Made by a program: the position numbers and the translations under genes. Below, one piece after another: positions 26,069 to 33,641 of a stretch of 36,201 nucleotides of DNA (within the stretch, counting starts at the first letter, position 1; every line of letters starts with the position of its first letter). Location of the stretch: contig NZ_BAJX01000023.1 in NCBI RefSeq assembly GCF_000613925.1, positions 1-36,201 on the forward strand, read 5' to 3'. The DNA comes from Prevotella histicola JCM 15637 = DNF00424. GTDB lineage: Bacteria; Bacteroidota; Bacteroidia; Bacteroidales; Bacteroidaceae. The notes beneath the pieces were generated by a model. That model ran no database searches. It was given only the letters and a program-made list of their open reading frames with translations, and was not told the origin of the DNA.

Positions 26069-26935
26069 CTATCGTAGCAAGATACCAAATGAAAGGGTCT
26101 TGAATTTAGGTCCATAACCATTACGTAACAAATCACAAGGACTATACTTTACGTAGAAATCTGGTCCACCGTAGATGTTTACAGAACACATAAAGTCAAT
26201 GGTTACGGGATTCACTCGAACACCAGTACTTTCATCTGCTATCTTGTGTCCATCCATCTTATAACGAGTCTTCAGGCTACTATAAGTATTGAAATTGACA
26301 ACTGGTCCAACACTAAACCCGAAGTATTTCCCATCATATTCATAGGTAAGGGGGAAGTTTACACTGAAGACTTTGATGCGAGAGAACTGTGGATTACTAT
26401 TAGCAGGGTATGCATCAAATGTTACAACACGATTGTTCTGCACGAAACGCTGGTCACCTGTTATCCGATAATTGCGCCAATCGACTCCCACACCTACAGA
26501 AAAAGCATGATTATTACGCCATGGCTTATAGACCCAGTCGGCTATAACCCACCAAATTTCCCATGATTTGAAAGGTTGTAAATCTGCTTCACGAGGCATT
26601 CCTGGTGCGTTATTGAAGCCAAAGGCTAAACGCATAGCAAACTCTACTTTCTTATTACTACTCTTCGATTTGTTGAATCCAGCAATAGAAAAGTCCCAAG
26701 TCTTCTCGTTAATAGATGATGTACTCACATAATTACTATCAACTAATTGAATAGTATTCACATATCGATAGGACGGATTGTCCTTACTCCCCAACACTTC
26801 TATATGCTGCAGAGAATCATTTGTGATGATTTTCACTTGACGCGGAGATTCTACTATTAAGGTGTCGTTGTCATTTACTGTTGCAAAAGCTGAAGAACTA
26901 AACGCTAATGCCATACCGAGTAGGATTGTTTTCAT
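26069..26935 (-). CDS. Exported beta-barrel-like protein
   Basis: 288 residues. A signal peptide (1-18, cleavage near AFA-TVND) precedes a short N-terminal stretch and a region rich in alternating aromatic strands: 'KVEFAMRLAFGFNN', 'HAFSVGVGVDWRNYRITG', 'VFSVNFPLTYEYDGKYFGFSVGPVVNFNTYSS', ending in 'FKTLSFGILLR'. This resembles an outer-membrane barrel of the porin-like/OmpW-OmpA size class with about 8-10 strands; the final residue is Arg, not Phe. It is the last gene of a unit with an ECF sigma factor, so it may be the output or sensor of that circuit. Family not recognised exactly. Confidence 0.8.
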   Translation of the reverse strand: MKTILLGMALAFSSSAFATVNDNDTLIVESPRQVKIITNDSLQHIEVLGSKDNPSYRYVNTIQLVDSNYVSTSSINEKTWDFSIAGFNKSKSSNKKVEFAMRLAFGFNNAPGMPREADLQPFKSWEIWWVIADWVYKPWRNNHAFSVGVGVDWRNYRITGDQRFVQNNRVVTFDAYPANSNPQFSRIKVFSVNFPLTYEYDGKYFGFSVGPVVNFNTYSSLKTRYKMDGHKIADESTGVRVNPVTIDFMCSVNIYGGPDFYVKYSPCDLLRNGYGPKFKTLSFGILLR

Positions 26936-26947
26936 AAGCTTTGTTTT

Positions 26948-27385
26948 TTATTGTATTAATTTTCTAAGTTCAGTTATACTTGCTACCTTCCCCTCCATAT
27001 ATACTAATGTGATAACAAGAGTGTGCCCTTTCTTCTGTGTAAGATAACAGAGATATTTATGTTGAGTACCTTGCTGAGGCAAAGCAAGGATAAGACTCTG
27101 GTTGTCTTTCTTCGTTTTCTGCTCTACACCAACTGCGTTTTTGCGATCTTTCTCAACCAACTCGTTCACCATAGCACGCTGTTGCTCGGAGGCTTTGAAG
27201 CGAATACTATGATAATAATCTAATCTGTATTTGCTGATAGCACGACCTTTTGCCCGAACATCAACCATATCTCCACGCGGAACTATTTTACCTTGGAAGA
27301 CCGGAGAAACATTTAAATCTTGCTGTGCACGGGCTATCAGCGTTGCTAATCCCAGCAGTATTGTCAAGCATAAACGATGTTTCAT
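26948..27385 (-). CDS. Small secreted protein, DUF6108-like
   Basis: 145 residues with a signal peptide (1-20, ARA-QQD). The mature part opens with 'LNVSPVFQGKIVPRGDMVDVRAKGRAISKYRLDYY', read in two parts, and ends in a strand-loop-strand 'GHTLVITLVYMEGKVASITEL'. I recall such proteins as DUF6108, but could not check it. It is 36 bp after the anti-sigma candidate and 12 bp before the barrel gene, all one operon. Function unknown; probably periplasmic. Confidence 0.75.
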   Translation of the reverse strand: MKHRLCLTILLGLATLIARAQQDLNVSPVFQGKIVPRGDMVDVRAKGRAISKYRLDYYHSIRFKASEQQRAMVNELVEKDRKNAVGVEQKTKKDNQSLILALPQQGTQHKYLCYLTQKKGHTLVITLVYMEGKVASITELRKLIQ

Positions 27386-27421
27386 AATACTATCTTTATT
27401 TATTATTGATTGTTCCTATAT

Positions 27422-27859
27422 TCAATTAAAGATGTCATGTAGCTGATTGTCTACATCGGTTGCTTCATTTTGATGTAGATCTTGCAACGTTCCACTTATC
27501 TCTTTCATCACTTGTTGCTGGTCTGTCACGTGCTTACCATAGACATAAGCTTCACAATAATCTTGCTGCTGCACGTGCCAGACCATACTACCAACAGCCA
27601 ATAACAGTGCTATAGAAGCTACCATACCCAGCAATGTCTTGTACATAGGAATCTTTCTGGTACGCTTTTCAGTGCTTTCTGCTTTTTGTTCAGGCTCATT
27701 TAACAAGCTAAGAGAACAAAACATCTCCTTCAGTGGAAGCAATTCGGCATCCACTTCTCCACTATTAAAATAGCGATAAAGCACTTTTTCCTCATCAAGA
27801 GAAGTCTCACCTTCCATGAAACGACTCACTAACAGCTTTATATCTTCAGATTTATTCAT
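27422..27859 (-). CDS. Single-pass membrane protein, candidate anti-sigma factor
   Basis: 145 residues: a cytoplasmic-type N-terminal domain (1-70, acidic, with 'LVSRFMEGETSLDEEKVLYRYF'), one membrane helix (about 73-94) and a small external domain with the only Cys outside the membrane near 'QQDYCEAY'. The 'EGETSLDEE..LYRYF' pattern occurs in Bacteroidota anti-sigma and sigma-partner proteins: it resembles the start of FecR-like N-domains. Its start overlaps the sigma factor's end by 8 bp, so it is translated with it. Confidence 0.82.
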   Translation of the reverse strand: MNKSEDIKLLVSRFMEGETSLDEEKVLYRYFNSGEVDAELLPLKEMFCSLSLLNEPEQKAESTEKRTRKIPMYKTLLGMVASIALLLAVGSMVWHVQQQDYCEAYVYGKHVTDQQQVMKEISGTLQDLHQNEATDVDNQLHDIFN

Positions 27860-28325
27860 TGCTATTGAGTTTTAAAAATTGTGTTTTAATAGCCTGACGA
27901 GCACGACTCAAAGCCTTTCTTACTGTTGCTTCCTTGCTATCTATCAGATTTGCAATATCACTTATCTCCATTCCCTCCATGTGACGCAGACGCATTATGG
28001 TTTGCTGCATCGTTGGCAAAGTATCAATAATAGCTATCACCGCCTCGTACCGGTCATCATCTCTCTGCTGTTCATCTACGATAGAATCCTTCACCTCTAC
28101 CATATAGCGGTGCCGACGAAGAACATCTATACAACGATTCTTCACAAGCACTGAGGCAAGAGGCGACATTGGCAGACGTAAAGTTTCGAGCAGTTGCCAA
28201 AGTTTTAACAGTACATCTTGTACCACATCCTCTGCTTCATCATTGTCTCTAAGGTAACTCTGAGCAATGAAAAGCATCTGTGGGCGTATCTGTTTCACCT
28301 CTTTCTTATACTCATCGATAGTCAT
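27852..28325 (-). CDS. ECF-type RNA polymerase sigma factor
   Basis: 157 residues. Region 2 (about 15-85) has 'NDEAEDVVQDVLLKLWQLL' and 'LASVLVKNRCIDVLRRHR'; region 4 (about 100-150) has 'LPTMQQTIMRLRHMEGMEISDIANL' (in two parts) and the reading helix 'SKEATVRKALSRARQAIK'. It heads a four-gene unit: sigma, membrane partner, small secreted protein, barrel-like protein. The element at 28354-28382 is shared with the other sigma operon of this window. It is not closely similar to that sigma factor beyond the family motifs, so the shared promoter would mean cross-talk or a common upstream factor. Confidence 0.92.
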   Translation of the reverse strand: MTIDEYKKEVKQIRPQMLFIAQSYLRDNDEAEDVVQDVLLKLWQLLETLRLPMSPLASVLVKNRCIDVLRRHRYMVEVKDSIVDEQQRDDDRYEAVIAIIDTLPTMQQTIMRLRHMEGMEISDIANLIDSKEATVRKALSRARQAIKTQFLKLNSNE

Positions 28326-28353
28326 TGTTTTCTCTGGCTTTGTCTTTAATACG

Positions 28354-28382
28354 TATTAGTTTGCGATTTGTGACATCAAAGG
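28354..28382 (-). promoter_or_regulatory. Candidate ECF-type promoter of the second sigma operon
   Basis: On the minus strand CCTTTGATGTCAC (28370-28382), six bases, then CAAACTAATA (28354-28363), 28 bases before the ATG. It is identical in both blocks and in spacing to the element at 264-292. Confidence 0.6.
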
Positions 28383-29007
28383 TTCAACTTTTTTTTCATT
28401 CACACAAGTAATTTATAATGTATTCCACAAAGAAAAGTGTTTACGATTAGATCTACTTAGCAGCTCCCATCAATGTAGCTCTATCCAAACTCATCATATA
28501 CCTCCCTACAAAACAGAACCAACTTTTGTAAAAAGTATTCACAATCATAAAATGAAAGATGCCCTTTTGCATTCTAAAAGATGCCCTTTTGCATGGTAAA
28601 AGGTGCCCTTTTGACATGTAAAAGACGCCCTTTTGCAACGTAAAAGGGCGTCTTTTAAAATCCCATCTACAAACTTTTGATTATCAACGCATTACAAAGA
28701 CGATAAAAATAGATTCATGCGTATATTTCACGTTACTTGCTATTTTTATTTGTAAAATCTATTCCAAATACTCAAAAGAAAATGTTTCGAATACCAATAT
28801 TAAGATTAATCACAGTTCAAACATCATAACATAAACTAATCAAAGCAAGAAACTACGCAAAAAGAACACAATACAAACAGTTTTTACCCACCGATAACAA
28901 TCATAAAAAGGAAGTTTAAGCGTTATGATTTTGCTGATATACAAGCATACAAAATGTTACCAATTAGACAGATAAATATATAATTTAATAAAATAAAGTA
29001 ATATAAA
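28383..29007. other. Long divergent intergenic region
   Basis: About 750 bp separate the second sigma operon from the aminotransferase gene. Besides the sigma promoter, repeat array D and the aminotransferase promoter, the stretch 28700-29000 is very AT-rich with no convincing gene or RNA structure. A minus-strand frame of 110 codons at its right end overlaps the aminotransferase start and is not coding. Confidence 0.55.
28559..28698. repeat. 22-bp repeat array D with closing hairpin and flank
   Basis: Four 22-bp units (28559-28580, 28581-28602, 28603-28624, 28625-28646), the most regular set: RYGCCCTTTTG, six variable bases, TAAAAG. The right end closes in a 15-bp perfect hairpin (28620-28634 with 28642-28656; arms GACGCCC / GGGCGTC). 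The flank at 28667-28698 contains AAACTTTTGATTATC and GCATTACAAAG. Unlike the other arrays it lies between divergent genes. Confidence 0.9.
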
Positions 29008-29039
29008 TTGCAATATAAGAATATAAATGCGTACTTTTG
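29008..29039 (+). promoter_or_regulatory. Promoter of the aminotransferase gene
   Basis: TTG (29008-29010), 21 bp, TACTTTTG (29032-29039): a good Bacteroidota -33/-7 pair, 37 bases before the ATG. Confidence 0.68.
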
Positions 29040-29076
29040 CAAGTGAAACTTACACACAAAGAAAGACAAGTTTAAT

Positions 29077-30270
29077 ATGGCACAACTATCAGACCGTCTG
29101 AACAGACTGGCACCATCAGCAACACTGGCGATGTCACAAAAGAGTAGCGAAATGAAAGCGAAAGGGGTTGACGTTATCAACATGAGTGTGGGAGAACCAG
29201 ACTTCATGACCCCTGAACCAATAAAGGAAGCTGGAAAGAAAGCTATTGATGACAATTTCTCAAAGTATTCTCCAGTATCTGGCTACCCAGCGCTTAGGAA
29301 TGCCATCTCAAAGAAACTTAAAGCAGAAAACGGTCTTGACTATGCCGCTTCGGAGATTATTGTGGGTACAGGAGGTAAACAAGGAGTATGCAATACCATC
29401 ATGGCGTTGGTAAACCCAGGTGATGAAGTCATCATTCCTGCACCTTACTGGGTTAGTTATCCCCAGATGGTAAAACTGGCTGGCGGTAATCCCGTCATCA
29501 TTTCTGCAGGTATTGAACAGGATTTCAAAATCACAGCTGACCAATTAGAGGCTTCTATCACACCTAAAACAAAGATGATTATCCTCTGTTCGCCCAGCAA
29601 TCCAACAGGTAGTGTATACACAAAAGCAGAATTAGATGAGCTTGCAAAAGTGGTCATCTCTCATGAAGACGTATTCGTTCTATCTGATGAGATCTATGAA
29701 CACATTAATTATATAGGGAAACATGCAAGCATTGCAGCGTGCCCAAACATGAAGGAACGGACAATAATATGTAATGGTGTGAGCAAAGCTTATGCAATGA
29801 CAGGATGGAGACTCGGATGGGTGGCAGCACCAGAATGGATTGTCAAAGGACTCAATAAACTACAAGGACAATACACTTCAGGTACAAGCAGCGTAAGCCA
29901 AATGGCTGCTCTAGCAGCTTACGAGGGGAATCAGCAATGTGTAGAAGACTTCCGTAAGACTTTCCAACGACGCAGAGATCTGATTGTAAACTTAGCAAAA
30001 GGTATACCAGGACTTGAGGTTAACATACCACAAGGAGCCTTCTATCTCTTCCCAAAATGCTCAAGCTTCTTCGGAAAGAGCAACGGAAAGTATACCATTA
30101 ATAACTCAACAGACTTAGCAATGTACCTTCTTGAAGAAGGACATGTGGCAACTGTCGGAGGAGATGACTTCGGTTCACCAGATTGTTTCCGAATGAGTTA
30201 TGCAACAAGTGACGACAACATCAAAGAAGCACTTCAACGTATCAAAGATGCTTTGTCAAAACTGAAATAA
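29077..30270 (+). CDS. aspC: Aspartate-type aminotransferase (PLP, class I)
   Basis: 397 residues, fold-type I. 'SVGEPDFMTPEPIKEA' binds the substrate end; 'GTGGKQGVCNTIMAL', 'APYWVSYP' (Tyr/Trp stacking on PLP), 'SPSNPTGSVY' (Asn175), 'SDEIYE' (Asp204, Tyr207) and 'GVSKAYAMTGWRLGW' (Schiff-base Lys237) are all present. The C-terminal Arg near 'FRMSYATS' binds the carboxylate. It moves amino groups between aspartate (or related acids) and 2-oxoglutarate; closest to the Iγ AspC/AatA group, so related activity (e.g. prephenate) is possible. Single gene with its own promoter. Confidence 0.92.
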   Translation: MAQLSDRLNRLAPSATLAMSQKSSEMKAKGVDVINMSVGEPDFMTPEPIKEAGKKAIDDNFSKYSPVSGYPALRNAISKKLKAENGLDYAASEIIVGTGGKQGVCNTIMALVNPGDEVIIPAPYWVSYPQMVKLAGGNPVIISAGIEQDFKITADQLEASITPKTKMIILCSPSNPTGSVYTKAELDELAKVVISHEDVFVLSDEIYEHINYIGKHASIAACPNMKERTIICNGVSKAYAMTGWRLGWVAAPEWIVKGLNKLQGQYTSGTSSVSQMAALAAYEGNQQCVEDFRKTFQRRRDLIVNLAKGIPGLEVNIPQGAFYLFPKCSSFFGKSNGKYTINNSTDLAMYLLEEGHVATVGGDDFGSPDCFRMSYATSDDNIKEALQRIKDALSKLK

Positions 30271-30368
30271 TACTTTTGGGCAACAGACTGTAAGAAAGAG
30301 TAGGATTATACTATACATTTCCAACTGTTAAATGTTATTAATCATAGTTTTAGTTGCCCATTAATTGC

Positions 30369-30376
30369 TATCTTTG
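30369..30376 (+). promoter_or_regulatory. -7 box of the exbB-tonB operon
   Basis: TATCTTTG fits TAnnTTTG. It gives a leader of about 115 nt to the ATG at 30498 and excludes the longer frame starting with TTG at 30354. Confidence 0.55.
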
Positions 30377-30497
30377 CGGAGATAAGACCGTTCGACAGAT
30401 AGTCTGTTGCAACGTTGTTTTACTCAAACGCTTAGAAATCAGAAAGATATTAACAATTCAATTCATTAATAACCTAAAATTAAAATTTCATCAAATT

Positions 30498-31337
30498 ATG
30501 GCAACTACACAACAAAAAGCAGCCCCACAGAAAAAGTCTGAGGGCTTCACAGGAGTAAGAGGCGCATTCTGGATCATCATCGTATGCGCTGTCGTTGCAT
30601 TCACATTGTTCTACACATGGTTCGCAAATGACATGCACTTCCAGGATCCAGGTACTAACGAACACCCTGCAGACGTTTGGGGTACTATCTTCAAAGGTGG
30701 TGTCGTCGTTCCTGTTATTCACACATTGTTGTTGACCGTTCTCGCAATGTCTATCGAGCGTTGGTTGGCTCTTAAGACCGCTTTCGGTAAGGGTGCTCTC
30801 CCTAAATTCGTAGCAAACATTAAGGCAGCTCTTAACGCTAATGACCTTGCAAAGGCTAACCAGCTCTGCGATCAGCAGAAGGGTTCTGTAGCAAATGTTG
30901 TTAAAGCGTCTTTGAATGCTTATGCTGACATGGAGCATGGCGCAAACGCAAACCTCAGAAAAGCTCAGAAGGTTGCTAAGATTCAGCAGGCTCATGAGGA
31001 GGCAACTCAGCTCGAAATGCCAACTCTGACAATGAATCTTCCAATCGTTGCAACGATCGTTACCCTCGGTACTCTTACCGGTCTTCTCGGTACTGTAACC
31101 GGTATGATCAAGTCATTCTCTGCTTTGTCTACAAGTGGTGGTGCTGACTCAACTGCACTTTCTGCTGGTATTTCTGAGGCGTTGATCAACACCGCATTCG
31201 GTATCGCAACATCTTGGTGTGCTGTAGTTTCTTATAACTACTTCTCAAACAAGGTTGATAAGTTGACATACGCCCTCGACGAGGTTGGTTATTCTATCGC
31301 TCAGACATACGAAGCAAACCACACAGACGAGGCTTAA
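30498..31337 (+). CDS. exbB: MotA/TolQ/ExbB proton channel protein
   Basis: 279 residues from ATG 30498. Membrane helices at about 22-44, 70-90, 170-195 and 215-240. Helices 2-3 of the family carry 'LPIVATIVTLGTLTGLLGTVTGMIKSF' and 'AGISEALINTAFGIATSW', the proton-channel signatures. ExbB pentamers with ExbD use the proton gradient to energise TonB. An N-terminal extra helix and basic leader (MATTQQKAAPQKK) are typical of Bacteroidota. The frame is open further upstream but that part contains the promoter. Two ExbD genes and tonB follow. Confidence 0.93.
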   Translation: MATTQQKAAPQKKSEGFTGVRGAFWIIIVCAVVAFTLFYTWFANDMHFQDPGTNEHPADVWGTIFKGGVVVPVIHTLLLTVLAMSIERWLALKTAFGKGALPKFVANIKAALNANDLAKANQLCDQQKGSVANVVKASLNAYADMEHGANANLRKAQKVAKIQQAHEEATQLEMPTLTMNLPIVATIVTLGTLTGLLGTVTGMIKSFSALSTSGGADSTALSAGISEALINTAFGIATSWCAVVSYNYFSNKVDKLTYALDEVGYSIAQTYEANHTDEA

Positions 31338-31367
31338 TTTTTGCTAACCCTTTAAATATTTATCGCT

Positions 31368-32015
31368 ATGGGTAAAGTAAAAATTAAGAAGAGTGACGTC
31401 TGGATCGATATGACGCCTATGTCAGACGTTATGACCCTGTTGCTTACCTTCTTCATGCTGACATCTACATTCGTAAAGAATGAGCCAGTAAAGGTAAACA
31501 CACCAGGATCAGTGTCTGAAACAAAGGTGCCAGAGAATGGCGTCTTGACAATTCTCGTAAGCCCTCAAAAAGGTCCTAACGGGAAACCTACTGGCGAAGG
31601 CCAGGTATTTTTGAGCTACGACAACTCTACTGAGTTAGCACAGATTGTCGATAATATGACAACACTGACACCTGCACAGAAGAAGACATTCGTATCTGAA
31701 TCTATGTTCGGTGCACCACTCGACAAGCTAGCAGCTTACCTTTCTAAGCCAGCATCAGAGCGTAGCAAGGAACTCCCAAAGATGGGTATCCCTCTCGACA
31801 GTATCCAGGGACAGGACATGACAGAATTCCAACAGTGGGTTAATGCAGCCCGCCAAGTGAATCCTAAAGTAAGACTGGCTATCAAGTCAGATGCTGACTC
31901 TCCCTATGGAACAGTAAAGAAAGTAATGAGCGAACTCCAGGATATGGACGAAAGCCATTACTACATGATCACACAGTTGGACGCTAAAAAGGCTGCTGAT
32001 GCAGCTAAAAAGTAA
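31368..32015 (+). CDS. exbD: ExbD/TolR biopolymer transport protein (first copy)
   Basis: 215 residues. Single membrane helix at about 20-40, starting 'DMTPMSDVMTLLLTFFMLT', with Asp20 as the proton-carrying residue. The periplasmic domain is longer than in E. coli ExbD (141 residues), with a middle insert (about 75-150). It starts 30 bp after exbB. The second copy follows 12 bp after its stop. Confidence 0.9.
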   Translation: MGKVKIKKSDVWIDMTPMSDVMTLLLTFFMLTSTFVKNEPVKVNTPGSVSETKVPENGVLTILVSPQKGPNGKPTGEGQVFLSYDNSTELAQIVDNMTTLTPAQKKTFVSESMFGAPLDKLAAYLSKPASERSKELPKMGIPLDSIQGQDMTEFQQWVNAARQVNPKVRLAIKSDADSPYGTVKKVMSELQDMDESHYYMITQLDAKKAADAAKK

Positions 32016-32027
32016 GGAGGTCAAAGA

Positions 32028-32714
32028 ATGGATATGATGGAAACAGGAAAAGGAGGCGGCAAACAGAAGAAGATGACCGTACGCGTAGACTTTACGCCTA
32101 TGGTTGATATGCTTATGTTGCTGATTACCTTCTTCATGCTTTGTACCTCACTTAGCAAGCCTTCAACTATGGAGTTGACCATGCCAAGTAATGACAAGAA
32201 CACTCATGAAGCACAGAAGAACGAAGCTAAGGAGTCACACTCTATCACAATTTATCTTACTGATGGAAATAAAATATTCTATGGTAATGGTAAACCAGAG
32301 TATGATAATCCTAATTGGCTGAAGCCTGCTGATTGGAGTAACACACCAAAAGGCATCCGTTACGTTCTTCAACACAAGCAGGTCGGTGACCCTTCTACTG
32401 GCGAAGCAATTTCACTTCCATTCCAAGATATGGACATAGCAGTGAAAGAACTGAACCGAAAGAGACAAGCTGATCCAAAAGCTTATCCTGATAGTATCTA
32501 TCAGTCTGAGCTTGCTGCAATCAAGAGTGGTACGATCAATGGCAAAAAGGTATCTACAATGACAGTTATCATCAAGCCAACTGATCACGCATCTTATCGT
32601 AACTTGGTAGATATTCTCGATGAAATGCAGATTTCATACATTGGAACTTACGTCATTGACAAGCTGACAGACCAAGACAAGGCACTATTGGCCAAGAAAG
32701 GTGTTAAGGCTTAA
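32028..32714 (+). CDS. exbD: ExbD/TolR biopolymer transport protein (second copy)
   Basis: 228 residues with a basic N-terminus (GKGGGKQKK), then 'DFTPMVDMLMLLITFFMLCTS' in two parts with Asp27, and a periplasmic domain with 'VSTMTVIIKPTDHASYRNLVDILDEMQ', the peptidoglycan/TonB contact region of the family. It differs clearly from the first copy beyond the helix, so both have probably been kept as distinct subunits rather than being a recent duplication. Confidence 0.92.
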   Translation: MDMMETGKGGGKQKKMTVRVDFTPMVDMLMLLITFFMLCTSLSKPSTMELTMPSNDKNTHEAQKNEAKESHSITIYLTDGNKIFYGNGKPEYDNPNWLKPADWSNTPKGIRYVLQHKQVGDPSTGEAISLPFQDMDIAVKELNRKRQADPKAYPDSIYQSELAAIKSGTINGKKVSTMTVIIKPTDHASYRNLVDILDEMQISYIGTYVIDKLTDQDKALLAKKGVKA

Positions 32715-32749
32715 TCACTGATTCGTAAACAATTAAAGAAAGAAAAACA

Positions 32750-33628
32750 ATGGCAAAAATAGATCTATACGATCCTAAATGGGTCGACATGGTGTTCGCC
32801 GGTAAAAACAAGGAATACGGTGCTTACAAGCTTCGTAAGACTGTTTCTCAGCGTAACGTCAAGGCTTTAGCTATTCTGCTTGTTGCTGCATTCCTCGGTG
32901 GCGGTTACTTAGCATATCAGATTAAGAAGCACAACGACGAGTTAGCTGCCCAGGCAGCTTATCAGGCAAAGATGGAACTTGCAATGCTCGATGCGCAGAA
33001 GAAAGCACAAGAAGAGCGCAAGAAACAACAGAAACCTGAACCAAAGAAGATAGAACCGGAAAAGGTTGTACCTGAAACTCGTGCAACAGTAAAGTTTACA
33101 GCCCCTGTCATCAAGGATGATAAGGACGTTAAGGAAGAGATGCCTCCAATGGTCAAGATGAACAAGGAGACCAAAGCTATCGGTACAGAGAACAAGGAAG
33201 GTACGGAAGATCGTACTGAAACTGCAGCTCGTAGTACCGTTGCTACTCCAGAACAGATTGTACCAAAGATTGAAAAACCTGTTGAGGCACCAAAACCAGA
33301 ACCAAAGGAAGAGGTTGAAAATAAGATCTTCACAGTTGCAGAACAGATGCCTTCATTCAAAGGCAACGTAAATGCATGGTTAAGTTCTCACATCTCTTAT
33401 CCAGCTGTTGCAGCTGAAAACGGTATTCAAGGACGTGTTATCGTTAAGTTCGTTGTTGGACGCGACGGTAGTGTAAGCCAGGCACAGGTTGTTCGTGGTG
33501 TTGACCCTTCACTTGACCGTGAGGCTCTCCGCGTGGTAAATAGTATGCCAAAGTGGAACCCAGGTATGAACAATGGTCAGGCTGCAAACGTTTGGTTCAC
33601 TCTGCCAATCACCTTCAAACTGCAGTAA
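32750..33628 (+). CDS. tonB: TonB family energy transducer
   Basis: 292 residues. Cytoplasmic N-terminal part with 'DPKWVDMVFAGKNKEYGAYKLR', membrane helix at about 38-56, then a Pro/Lys/Glu-rich spacer (about 90-205, with 'KKQQKPEPKKIEPEKV') to cross the periplasm, and a C-terminal TonB domain (about 208-292) with 'GRVIVKFVVGRDGSVSQAQVVRG' in two parts and 'MPKWNPGMNNGQAANVWFTLPITF'. The 'NKEYGAYKLR' block is usual in Bacteroidota TonB. It probably powers SusCD-type transporters. Confidence 0.95.
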   Translation: MAKIDLYDPKWVDMVFAGKNKEYGAYKLRKTVSQRNVKALAILLVAAFLGGGYLAYQIKKHNDELAAQAAYQAKMELAMLDAQKKAQEERKKQQKPEPKKIEPEKVVPETRATVKFTAPVIKDDKDVKEEMPPMVKMNKETKAIGTENKEGTEDRTETAARSTVATPEQIVPKIEKPVEAPKPEPKEEVENKIFTVAEQMPSFKGNVNAWLSSHISYPAVAAENGIQGRVIVKFVVGRDGSVSQAQVVRGVDPSLDREALRVVNSMPKWNPGMNNGQAANVWFTLPITFKLQ

Positions 33629-33641
33629 AAGCAATATTTAT

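Noticed and set aside
28453..28638. 61-codon minus-strand frame over array D
   Set aside because: Same cause: repeat translation (QKGVFYMSKGHLL-like), no start signal.
5628..28656. CRISPR-like regular repeats
   Set aside because: The 22-bp units are joined directly with no unique spacers, only four per site, and no cas genes are in the window.
28923..29255. 110-codon minus-strand frame at the aminotransferase start
   Set aside because: It overlaps the aminotransferase gene and its promoter; composition is that of AT-rich non-coding DNA.
30354..30497. N-terminal extension of ExbB
   Set aside because: The extension contains the -7 box and starts with TTG; the family start is the ATG at 30498.
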